DNA of 64,000 nt, taken from the NCBI GenBank assembly GCA_913775725.1, contig CAJYNG010000018.1, positions 186,001 to 250,000 of the forward strand, given 5' to 3'. A program made the position numbers and the translations under genes. This DNA comes from an uncultured Stenotrophomonas sp. GTDB lineage: Bacteria > Pseudomonadota > Gammaproteobacteria > Xanthomonadales > Xanthomonadaceae. This document shows, one piece after another, positions 1 to 6,260 of this stretch (positions are counted from its first letter, which is position 1; every line of letters starts with the position of its first letter). Below the pieces are notes generated by a model that was given only the letters and a program-made list of their open reading frames with translations, made no database searches and was not told the origin of the DNA.

Positions 1-658
1 GGCCACGCTCCAGTCGTCCATCGACGGGCAGATCCAGTGCCTGGAACCACAGCCGCCAGTCGCTGCGGTCGGCGTCCTGCAACAGGGGCAGCTGCAGGCA
101 ATCCTGTACCGAGCTCAGCGTCGGTATGCTGGCCAACAATGCGGGACTGGCTACCGGCAGCAGCACCGGTGCCATCAGGTGCTCAGCGTGCAGCCCCGGG
201 TAGCGGCCCAGGCCGTGGCGGATGGCGATGTCCACTCCCTCGCGGCGCAGGTCGACCAGCGCCGCGCTCGAGTCCAGCTGCACGTCCACCTGTGGATGCA
301 ACGCACTGAACGCGCCCAACCGCGGCGCCAACCATTGTGCGGCGAAGCTCGGTGCGGCGCTGATGCGCAGCGTGCGCCGCGTTTCCCAGCGTTCCAGGGT
401 CTGCAGGCTGTGCGAGATCTGCTCGAAGGCCTGCAGCAGTTCCGGGTATACGCGAGCGCCAGCGGCGCTGAGCACCACGCCATGCCGGGTGCGGTCGAAC
501 AGGCTCACGCCCAGCCGCTCCTGCAGCTGCCGTAGCTGCTGGCTGATCGCACCAGGTGTCACCCCCATCGCATCGGCGGCGGCGGTCAGGCTGCCATGGC
601 GGCCGGTTTCAACGAAGGCCCGCAGGCCCAGCAGCGGCAGCACCGCACCCATGTCCAT
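1..658 (-). CDS. LysR-family transcriptional regulator (3' part outside window)
   Basis: The minus strand is open from an ATG at 658 to the window edge. The first ~60 residues are a LysR helix-turn-helix: LRAFVETGRHGSLTAAADAM, then VTPGAISQQLRQLQERLGV and LFDRTRHGV. The start of the effector domain follows (ARVYPELLQAFEQI, then RTLRISAAPSFAAQWLAPRL), which resembles the GcvA/AmpR-type subgroup. A second in-frame ATG lies at 652. The gene is divergent from a glutathione transferase gene, with a perfect inverted repeat in the shared 243-base gap, so it probably controls itself and that neighbour. The effector is unknown and the C-terminus is cut off by the window. Confidence 0.9.
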   Translation of the reverse strand, partial: MDMGAVLPLLGLRAFVETGRHGSLTAAADAMGVTPGAISQQLRQLQERLGVSLFDRTRHGVVLSAAGARVYPELLQAFEQISHSLQTLERWETRRTLRISAAPSFAAQWLAPRLGAFSALHPQVDVQLDSSAALVDLRREGVDIAIRHGLGRYPGLHAEHLMAPVLLPVASPALLASIPTLSSVQDCLQLPLLQDADRSDWRLWFQALDLPVDGRLERG

Positions 659-739
659 TCTCCTGTAGCCACGTCGGCACGCGCCGCGCTGCGACAGCAT
701 ATCGAGCGTGCCGCAGGCTGTCGCGCGACTGCCGCTCAC

Positions 740-756
740 GTTGAGCTGCGCTCAAC
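740..756. promoter_or_regulatory. Candidate LysR operator, GTTGAG-N5-CTCAAC
   Basis: This perfect 6-bp inverted repeat with a 5-base spacer sits between the divergent lysR-type gene and the glutathione transferase gene. It contains TTGAG-N5-CTCAA, matching the general T-N11-A plus dyad form of LysR binding sites. It lies about 80 bases upstream of the lysR start and about 145 upstream of the transferase start. That the adjacent regulator binds it is an inference from position. Confidence 0.55.
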
Positions 757-901
757 TTCCCATGCAGGAGACATCGTTTCCTTCCCGCGCCAGCGCTTCC
801 TAGACTGGTTGCACGGCTGCTGCAGCGCCCGTTTCCGCATCGCCCGGTCAGTTTCGTTGAGGACCGGTGCGTGCCGTCGCTCCCTGCCGTCCAGGAACCC
901 C

Positions 902-1537
902 ATGAACGAGCCTTCGCTGCACCTGTATTCCGACAGTTCTCCCAATGGCTTCAAGGCCACCATCGCACTGGAAGAGCTGGGTCTTCCCTATCGCCTGCAC
1001 CACGTGCGCATCGTAGATGGCGAACATCGCCATCCCGATTTCCTGCAGCTCAATCCGCATGGGCGCATTCCCGTGCTGGAGGATCGCGCGCGCGGCATCG
1101 TTGTCTTCGAATCGGCGGCGATCCTGATGTACCTGGCCGAACAGGGCAATGCGTTGCTGCCTTCCGAACCGGCCGCACGCTGGGAGACGCTGACCTGGCT
1201 GATGTTCCATGCCGCCAGCGTCGGCCCGATCCTCGGCCAACGCGTGCATTTCGAGCATTTCGCGCCAGCACCGGACGCTGGGGCGATCGAACGCTACCGC
1301 CGCTTGAGCGACGACCTGTTCGCCGTACTCGACCAGCGCCTGCAGGGGCGTGAGTGGGTGGCTGGCGATCACTACTCGATCGCCGATATCGCCCATTTCG
1401 GCTGGCTGCATATCGCCCGCATCATCGACATCGATTTCTCGCGGCATCGCCATCTGGATGCGTGGTACGCGCGGGTTGCCGCACGCCCTGCGGTACAGCG
1501 TGGCGTGCAGCTGCCCGAACCGGCCGCCGGTCCGTAA
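902..1537 (+). CDS. Glutathione S-transferase family protein
   Basis: A 211-residue cytosolic enzyme of Ure2p/YfcG-like type. Residues ~5-85 form the thioredoxin-like N-domain: SDSSPNGFKATIALEELGLPY, then the cis-Pro motif GRIPVLED and the glutathione-binding FESAAILMYL. The C-terminal helical domain contains SIADIAHFGWL, the conserved N-capping box of the family. The reading frame is open far upstream, but ATG 902 gives the normal family N-terminus. It is divergent from the LysR-type gene, and a broken LLM oxidoreductase gene follows 13 bases downstream. The substrate is unknown; a detoxification or disulfide-exchange role is inferred from the family. Confidence 0.9.
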   Translation: MNEPSLHLYSDSSPNGFKATIALEELGLPYRLHHVRIVDGEHRHPDFLQLNPHGRIPVLEDRARGIVVFESAAILMYLAEQGNALLPSEPAARWETLTWLMFHAASVGPILGQRVHFEHFAPAPDAGAIERYRRLSDDLFAVLDQRLQGREWVAGDHYSIADIAHFGWLHIARIIDIDFSRHRHLDAWYARVAARPAVQRGVQLPEPAAGP

Positions 1538-1550
1538 GGAGGCCATGCTG

Positions 1551-2579
1551 ATGAATGATTCCAATGCGATTCCGGGCGCGTCGGCGCCCGCCTTTGCCAC
1601 CCATCCTGGCTACCAGCGCATGTTCCGTGCCGATGCACTGACGCTGGGCATCTACCTGCCGTTGCGTTTCTACCAGGGCGACATGCGCGTGCTGCAGGGT
1701 CAGGCGCGGTGGGTGGAGCAGATCGATCGCCACGGCTTTGCCGCGGTATGGGTGCGCGACGTGCCGCTGTTCGATCCGATGTTCGGCGATGCGGGGCAGC
1801 TGTTCGATCCATTCACCTACCTTGCGTGGCTGGCAGCGCGCACGCAGCGCGTGGCCCTGGCCACCGGCAGTGTGGTGCTGCCGCTGCGCCACCCGATCGA
1901 TCTGGCCAAGGCGGCGGCGTCGATCGATCAGCTGTCCGGTGGGCGGCTGGTGATGGGTGTGGCGTCCGGTGATCGACCGCTGGAGTTCCCGGCCTATGGA
2001 CTGGAGCACGCGGCGCGCGGAGAGCGTTTCGCCACCGCAATGAACGAGATGCGCCGTTGGCTGCAGCCGGGTACGGATGGGCGGATGACACACGCCGGCG
2101 CCGAGCAGGGCGTGCAGCTGCTGCCGCCCCCAGTCAGTGGTCGCGTCCCGCTGATCGTCACCGGCGGTGCGCGCTAGTCGCTGGAGTGGATCGGCCAGCA
2201 TGCCGATGGCTGGCTGACCTATCCCGAGGCCACCCACGACGCCGCCGGCCCGCAGCGGCTGGCCGCGAAGATCCGTGCCTGGCGCACGCTGATCCCGGGG
2301 GGCGGCTTCCGCCCGCACATGACCAACGAGTGGATCGACCTGGTGGATGACCCGGATCATCCACGCACGCCGCTGCAAGGGGGGTATACCCTGCGCACCG
2401 GCCGCAAGGGCCTGATCGAGCTGCTGCAGGCCTGGCAACGCGCCGGCGTGAATCACGCGGCGCTGGGTATCCAGTTCGCCGAACGTCCTGCCGGCGATGT
2501 GCTGCAGGAGTTGGCGGAGGAGGTGCTGCCGTTGTTCCCGTCACATCCGGGGCCGGCGCCGCAGGTGATGGACTGGTAG
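1551..2579 (+). pseudogene. LLM-class (luciferase-like) flavin oxidoreductase, interrupted by an in-frame TAG
   Basis: The frame encodes a ~342-residue luciferase-like monooxygenase (TIM barrel, FMN-dependent; resembles the TIGR03571-type group). Visible parts are the N-terminal strand LTLGIYLPLRFYQGDM, FAAVWVRDVPLFDP, LATGSVVLPLRHPIDLAKAA and RLVMGVASGD. The codon at 2175-2177 is TAG inside LIVTGGAR-stop-SLEWIGQHADGW. Relatives usually have GGxRQSLEWI here, so a single CAG-to-TAG change explains it. The same frame continues intact to 2579 (HAALGIQFAERPAGDVLQEL). Start 1551 is preferred because GGAGG at 1538-1542 lies 8 bases upstream; ATG 1545 is too close. A 208-residue truncated product would lack the C-terminal barrel strands. 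It is probably co-transcribed with the transferase gene. Confidence 0.85.
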
Positions 2580-2600
2580 CCATACCCGCGTGGATGGCAT

Positions 2601-2620
2601 ATGATTAGGTGCCTAATCAT
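2601..2620. promoter_or_regulatory. MarR-type operator palindrome upstream of the marR-like gene
   Basis: Two perfect 9-bp arms (ATGATTAGG / CCTAATCAT) flank a 2-base centre, 14 bases before the start codon of the MarR-family gene. The TTAGG...CCTAA core is typical of MarR dimer sites. A possible -10 hexamer TATGAT (2600-2605) lies within the palindrome, so bound repressor would block the promoter. Autoregulation is inferred. Confidence 0.7.
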
Positions 2621-2634
2621 GTGTTGTTCACCGT

Positions 2635-3150
2635 ATGATCGAAGCCAAGCACCATGCCCTGATGGATGAGGCACAGCGACGCGGCCATGCCAGCATCGCG
2701 CAGCTGCGCCTGTGCTTCCAGCTGCTCTCGTTGTCCTCGTCGATCGATCGCGACTGCGCTACCCGGCTGGCACCGCACGGGCTCAGCGAGGGTCGCTTCA
2801 TCGTGCTGTTCCTGCTGCATGGGGCCGGCGGCACGTTGCCTCCCCACGTGCTGGCCGAGCGCGCAGGCGTGACCCGCGCGACCATCAGTGGCCTGCTCGA
2901 TGGCCTGCAGCGCGAAGGACTGCTGCAGCGTCGCAGCGATGCCGAAGATGGCCGTCGCCTGCAGATCGTATTGACCGCACCGGGAAAACGCTTGGCCGAG
3001 ACGTTGTTCGACCAGCACACGCAGTGGATCGGTGGCCTGTTCAATGGTCTGGACGCCGATGAACAGCAGCAGCTGTCGCGGCTGCTGCACAAGGTCTGGC
3101 AGCACACCGATGCCGGACGAGAGCCTGCCGGACGAGAGCCCGCTGCATGA
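2635..3150 (+). CDS. MarR-family transcriptional regulator
   Basis: 171 residues. The winged helix-turn-helix is clear in the middle: LSEGRFIVLFLLHGAGG, then PPHVLAERAGVTRATISGLL (recognition helix), then the wing RRSDAEDGRRLQIVLTAPGK. Flanking helices form the dimer interface. MarR proteins usually repress their own operon and are relieved by small phenolic or oxidising ligands. A perfect palindrome lies just upstream of the start. The downstream HEAT-repeat gene begins inside this gene's stop codon (ATGA overlap), so the two are translationally coupled. No strong Shine-Dalgarno sequence precedes ATG 2635. The C-terminus carries a short repeat (AGREPAGREPAA). Confidence 0.9.
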   Translation: MIEAKHHALMDEAQRRGHASIAQLRLCFQLLSLSSSIDRDCATRLAPHGLSEGRFIVLFLLHGAGGTLPPHVLAERAGVTRATISGLLDGLQREGLLQRRSDAEDGRRLQIVLTAPGKRLAETLFDQHTQWIGGLFNGLDADEQQQLSRLLHKVWQHTDAGREPAGREPAA

Positions 3151-3887
3151 GCCCGGCGATTGCGGCGGAACGGCTGCATGCCCTCAACGCTGGCTGCGTT
3201 CCCGCCAGCCATCTTGCCGAATGCCTGGCAGTGGACTTCGCCGCGCTGCTGCAAGTGGTGGCACCTGTGCTTGCACCGGAAGCGCTGCAACGCATGCAGG
3301 ATGCCTCAGCCAAGGGCATCACGCTGCGCATGGCCTTGGCTGCGCAGCTGCTGCGTGAGGCGGGGCAGGGCGCGCCTGCGCTCTGGCAGCATCAGAGCTC
3401 CGATACCGTGCGCGGCTGGGCCTGCTACCTGATCGGCAGCGATGCCCGTGCAACGTTGGCAGAGAAGCTGCAGCAGATGCGCGCGCAGGCCGATGATCCA
3501 CACTTCGGTGTGCGCGAATGGGCGTGGCTGGCGCTACGCACGGACATCGTTGCCGCGCCGATGCAGGCGCTTGAGTACCTGCAACCGTGGACACAGGAAA
3601 CTTCGCCGTACCTGCGTCGCTTCGCCTGCGAAGCACTGCGTCCGCGCGGTGTCTGGGCCACGCATATCGCGCTGTTCAAGCAGCACCCGGAACATGCATC
3701 CGCGCTGCTGGAAGCACTGGCTGACGACCCGGAACGCTATGTGCAGGATTCGGTCGGCAACTGGCTCAATGATGCCGGCAAGACCCAGCCGCAGTGGCTG
3801 CGCCAGCTGTGCACGCGTTGGCAGCACGAGCGCCATAGCGACGCCAACGTCTACATCCGCAAACGCGCATTGCGCTCGCTCCGGTAG
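3147..3887 (+). CDS. HEAT-like repeat protein, related to DNA alkylation repair proteins
   Basis: 246 residues, largely alpha-helical with HEAT-like repeats. The segment YLRRFACEALRPRGVWATHI followed by DDPERYVQDSVGNWLNDAGK closely resembles the AlkC/AlkD-like family, where the pattern is RRFxxExxRPRxxW and then DPxxYVxxSVxNxLND. AlkC/D enzymes excise alkylated bases without base flipping, but many relatives have no proven activity. The gene overlaps the MarR gene by 4 bases, suggesting a coupled stress-response unit. Its TAG stop (3885-3887) is part of a GTAG-headed repeat. I rate family membership fairly high and function low. Confidence 0.75.
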   Translation: MSPAIAAERLHALNAGCVPASHLAECLAVDFAALLQVVAPVLAPEALQRMQDASAKGITLRMALAAQLLREAGQGAPALWQHQSSDTVRGWACYLIGSDARATLAEKLQQMRAQADDPHFGVREWAWLALRTDIVAAPMQALEYLQPWTQETSPYLRRFACEALRPRGVWATHIALFKQHPEHASALLEALADDPERYVQDSVGNWLNDAGKTQPQWLRQLCTRWQHERHSDANVYIRKRALRSLR

Positions 3888-3906
3888 TGCCGGCCGCTGG
3901 CTGGCA
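3884..3906 (+). repeat. REP/SMAG-type palindrome (GTAG + TGCCGGCC class)
   Basis: GTAG is followed by an imperfect palindrome (TGCCGGCCGCTGGCTGGCA). It matches the copy at 17878-17900 except for one base and begins inside the stop codon of the HEAT-repeat gene. Confidence 0.75.
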
Positions 3907-3942
3907 ACTCCGTAATCTGGTCAACCTCAAGGAAGAACCACC

Positions 3943-4281
3943 ATGTCGCACACCTTCATCGAGCTCTATACCGCCACCCCTGCCTGGACCACACTCCCGC
4001 CCGAGCAGCGGAATGCCTTCTTCGCCCGTATCGGCGCCGGCATGCAGCAGTTCGATCCAGCCCGCATCACGCCGCTGGCGATGGGCCGCATTGCCACGGG
4101 CGTACCGTACGGCAGCGATGAGCAGTTCTATGCGGTCTGGCGCTGCGCAAGCCGCGAGGAGGTCGATGCGTTGGTGGCCGGCATTGCCGCTACCGGCTGG
4201 CATGAGTACTTCACCACCACCCATGCGGTAGGCGCGATGGACAGCATGGCCCAGCACCTGGCCGACCTGGCCGCCTTGTAG
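3943..4281 (+). CDS. Small conserved protein, resembles DUF6616
   Basis: 112 residues, soluble, with no signal peptide or membrane segment. It starts SHTFIELYTATPAWTTLP and contains RIGAGMQQFD, FYAVWRCASREEVDALVAGI and GWHEYFTTTHAVG. This layout resembles the uncharacterised DUF6616 group, a likely dimeric alpha-beta-barrel-like fold; that placement is from memory, not a search. An AAGGAAG ribosome site lies 6 bases before ATG 3943. It sits downstream of the MarR/HEAT pair but is separated by a REP palindrome, so it may be independently expressed. No function can be assigned. Confidence 0.75.
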   Translation: MSHTFIELYTATPAWTTLPPEQRNAFFARIGAGMQQFDPARITPLAMGRIATGVPYGSDEQFYAVWRCASREEVDALVAGIAATGWHEYFTTTHAVGAMDSMAQHLADLAAL

Positions 4282-4393
4282 CAGGGCGGCAGACGCCGGC
4301 AGATCCCGGTCCTCGGCATGGGTGGCACATGCGTCTGTCACCCAGACGCGGTAAACAGGACGTTGCCCATGTCCATCCGCAGGGAAGTCGATC

Positions 4394-4651
4394 ATGCAGA
4401 GCACGCTCCAGGTCACGCTGTTCGGCCCTCTTGGCGACAGCCCGGCGTTGCAGTTGCCGGGGCTGGAGGGGCCGTCGGTGGCCATCCAGGAATCGGCCTT
4501 GCGTCGGTTGGTTTCCGACCTCTACACCGCGCGTTCCCTGCTCAACCCCGAGCAGCTGGAAGAGGCCCAGCAGGAACTGGATCGCGTGCTGGAACGCTGG
4601 GCCGACATCCATGAGGGTCTGCTGCTGGACGTGGAAGTGCATGGCAAATGA
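4394..4651 (+). CDS. Small hypothetical protein, 85 residues
   Basis: The ORF has coding character like its neighbours and ends just before the aroG regulatory region. The protein is acidic. It has an N-terminal beta-like part (LQVTLFGPLGD, LQLPGLEGPSVAI) and a helical part (NPEQLEEAQQELDRVLERW). No family is recognised, and there is no signal peptide or membrane segment. A GGGAAG ribosome site lies about 10 bases upstream of ATG 4394. It could instead be a chance ORF in GC-rich DNA, hence the moderate confidence. Confidence 0.55.
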   Translation: MQSTLQVTLFGPLGDSPALQLPGLEGPSVAIQESALRRLVSDLYTARSLLNPEQLEEAQQELDRVLERWADIHEGLLLDVEVHGK

Positions 4652-4733
4652 GCGACTTTGCGTGGTTGCCGCCGTCTAGGCTGGGCTGGCGCGCATCTCG
4701 CTGAACCGCGTCCCCAGTTGCGGATGAAACATT

Positions 4734-4761
4734 TTGCACTGCGCAAAAGCTGTGCTATCAA
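4734..4761 (+). promoter_or_regulatory. Candidate promoter for the aroG leader transcript
   Basis: TTGCAC (4734-4739) and TATCAA (4756-4761) are separated by 16 bases. Transcription would start near 4768, only a couple of bases before the leader ATG at 4770, which has no ribosome site. The leader peptide mRNA may therefore be leaderless. Inferred from sequence only. Confidence 0.4.
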
Positions 4762-4769
4762 TAGATCCC

Positions 4770-4847
4770 ATGAACGCAGCCCCCACCAGCTTTTACTGGT
4801 ATTACTTTCCGAAGCCACTGGCGGAGGAAGGACTGCGCTCACCCTGA
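4770..4847 (+). CDS. Aromatic-amino-acid leader peptide upstream of aroG
   Basis: A 25-codon ORF whose residues 8-13 are Phe-Tyr-Trp-Tyr-Tyr-Phe (codons 4791-4808), all three aromatic amino acids in a row, followed by a Pro codon. The gene downstream makes the first enzyme common to all three pathways. The ORF ends at TGA 4845-4847, before a rho-independent terminator. This is the arrangement of classical ribosome-mediated attenuation (as in trp and pheA leaders): shortage of charged tRNA-Phe, -Tyr or -Trp would stall the ribosome here. The peptide itself probably has no other role. It has no Shine-Dalgarno sequence. Confidence 0.85.
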   Translation: MNAAPTSFYWYYFPKPLAEEGLRSP

Positions 4848-4900
4848 AGAAAGCTTCAGACGCATTCCCGAAAGCCGCCAGCGAACCTGGCGGCTTTTTT
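4818..4900 (+). terminator. aroG attenuator: antiterminator arm and rho-independent terminator
   Basis: The terminator is an 8-bp stem GCCGCCAG/CTGGCGGC (4874-4881 with 4887-4894), loop CGAAC, preceded by AAA and followed by TTTTTT (4895-4900). An upstream segment CTGGCGG (4818-4824) can pair perfectly with CCGCCAG (4875-4881), the left arm of the terminator, giving the alternative antiterminator. That same upstream segment can also pair, with one mismatch, with CCACCAG (4783-4789), which a ribosome stalled on the aromatic codons would cover. A small hairpin CTGAAG/CTTCAG (4844-4859) spans the leader stop. Confidence 0.85.
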
Positions 4901-4946
4901 CATGCCGCCACGCTGGGGACCCCCAACGTTCCGGAGATCTCCCGCA

Positions 4947-6020
4947 ATGCCCCCGCACACCGACGACCTGCGTATCCGCACCATCGAACCGCTGACACCG
5001 CCTGCCCAGCTGCTGGCGATGCTGCCCTGTGACGATGAAGCCTCCGACACCGTCAGCGCCTCGCGCGCGGCCCTGCACCAGATCCTGCACGGCCGCGACG
5101 ACCGCCTGGCAGTGGTGGTCGGCCCGTGCTCGATCCATGACCCGAAGGCCGCCATCGAGTACGCCCAGCGCCTGAAGCCGCTGCGCGATGCGCTGGCCGG
5201 CGAACTGGAAATCGTCATGCGCGTGTACTTCGAGAAGCCGCGCACCACGGTGGGCTGGAAGGGCCTGATCAACGACCCGGACCTGGATGGCAGCTTCAAG
5301 ATCGACAAAGGCCTGCGCATCGCCCGCGGCCTGCTGCGCGACATCAACAAGCTCGGCCTGCCGGCCGGTGTCGAGTTCCTCGACGTGATCTCGCCGCAGT
5401 ACATCGCCGACCTGGTGGCATGGGGCGCGATCGGCGCACGCACCACCGAAAGCCAGGTGCATCGCGAGCTGGCCTCGGGGCTGTCGTGCCCGGTCGGCTT
5501 CAAGAACGGCACCGATGGCAACGTGAAGATCGCTGCTGACGCAGTGGGTGCGGCGTCCAATCCGCATCACTTCCTGTCGGTCACCAAGCAGGGCGGCACC
5601 GCCATCGTGTCGACCACCGGCAACCCGGATTGCCATGTGATCCTGCGCGGCGGCAAGCAGCCGAACTACGACGCAGGCAGTGTTGCCGAGGCCTGCCAGG
5701 TGCTGGCCAAGGCCAAGCTGCCGGCGCGCCTGATGATCGACGCCAGCCATGCCAACAGCCTGAAGAACCCGGAGAACCAGCCGAAGGTGGTCGACGACAT
5801 CGCCGTTCAGCTGGAAGACGGCGAACAGCGCATCGTTGGCGTGATGATCGAGAGCCATCTGGTCGGTGGCCGCCAGGAACTGGTTGAAGGCCAGCCGCTG
5901 GTCTACGGGCAGAGCATCACCGATGGCTGCATCGACTGGGACACCACCGTGACGGTGCTGGAGCGACTGGCTGCGGCCGTGCGCGCCCGTCGCGACGTGA
6001 AGGTGTCCGAAGCCGCTTGA
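4947..6020 (+). CDS. aroG: 3-deoxy-7-phosphoheptulonate (DAHP) synthase, class I
   Basis: 357 residues. It condenses phosphoenolpyruvate and erythrose 4-phosphate, the first step of the shikimate pathway, in the cytoplasm. Family signatures are present: VVGPCSIHDPKAAIEYA, MRVYFEKPRTTVGWKGLIND, VEFLDVISPQYIADLVAWGAIGARTTESQ, the HRELASGLSCPVGFKNGTDG segment, and DASHANSLK near the C-terminus. Start 4947 is chosen because GGAG (4932-4935) lies 11 bases upstream and the N-terminus MPPHTDDLRI fits the family; the frame also contains an ATG at 4902. The gene lies directly behind an aromatic leader/attenuator, so transcription should respond to Phe, Tyr and Trp supply. Which aromatic amino acid inhibits this isozyme cannot be read with certainty. 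Confidence 0.95.
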   Translation: MPPHTDDLRIRTIEPLTPPAQLLAMLPCDDEASDTVSASRAALHQILHGRDDRLAVVVGPCSIHDPKAAIEYAQRLKPLRDALAGELEIVMRVYFEKPRTTVGWKGLINDPDLDGSFKIDKGLRIARGLLRDINKLGLPAGVEFLDVISPQYIADLVAWGAIGARTTESQVHRELASGLSCPVGFKNGTDGNVKIAADAVGAASNPHHFLSVTKQGGTAIVSTTGNPDCHVILRGGKQPNYDAGSVAEACQVLAKAKLPARLMIDASHANSLKNPENQPKVVDDIAVQLEDGEQRIVGVMIESHLVGGRQELVEGQPLVYGQSITDGCIDWDTTVTVLERLAAAVRARRDVKVSEAA

Positions 6021-6071
6021 GTGCGGCACGTGTGTGGATGGCGGCCAGCGCCTGCGGGGGTGCGGCCGCGA

Positions 6072-6180
6072 TCAGGGCCGGTCGGAGTTGGAGACCGGCC
6101 CATCTGCACCGGCGATGCGCCTGGCGCTGCGCATGAGCGACAGCGCCAGGTACATCGCCGGGGTGGTGATACCGGTTTTT
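6072..6180 (-). pseudogene. Remnant of an RND transporter C-terminus beyond the mdtC stop
   Basis: On the minus strand, 6180 to ~6140 encodes [19 protein letters not shown], followed by AGADGPVSNS. This repeats the end of the upstream mdtC ([20 protein letters not shown]). The nucleotide match is high over ~25 bases, with synonymous differences (TAT/TAC, TTG/CTG). A SMAG dimer lies between the two copies and supplies the present mdtC stop. A 9-bp hairpin (GGGCCGGTC, 6075-6083, with GACCGGCCC, 6093-6101) lies at the far end of the remnant. It is either an ancestral mdtC tail or a piece of a paralogue. Confidence 0.6.
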
Positions 6181-6260
6181 GTAGAGTCGAGCCATGCTCG
6201 ACTTGCGCGCGAAGCGCGTTGGTTTCCTGCAAAGAGCAGTCGAGCATGGCTCGACGTTAC
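6181..6260. repeat. SMAG dimer (inverted GTAG palindromes) at the mdtC 3' end
   Basis: GTAGAGTCGAGCCATGCTCGACT (two 9-bp arms, 6181-6203) and a facing copy AGTCGAGCATGGCTCGACGTTAC (6238-6260) form an inverted dimer. The right copy ends GTTAC, i.e. GTAAC on the minus strand instead of GTAG. That TAA is the stop codon of mdtC. Confidence 0.85.

Noticed and set aside
4279-4300. GTAG at the stop of the DUF6616-like gene as another SMAG
   Set aside because: TAG is preceded by G but no palindrome follows, so it is not counted as a repeat-borne stop.
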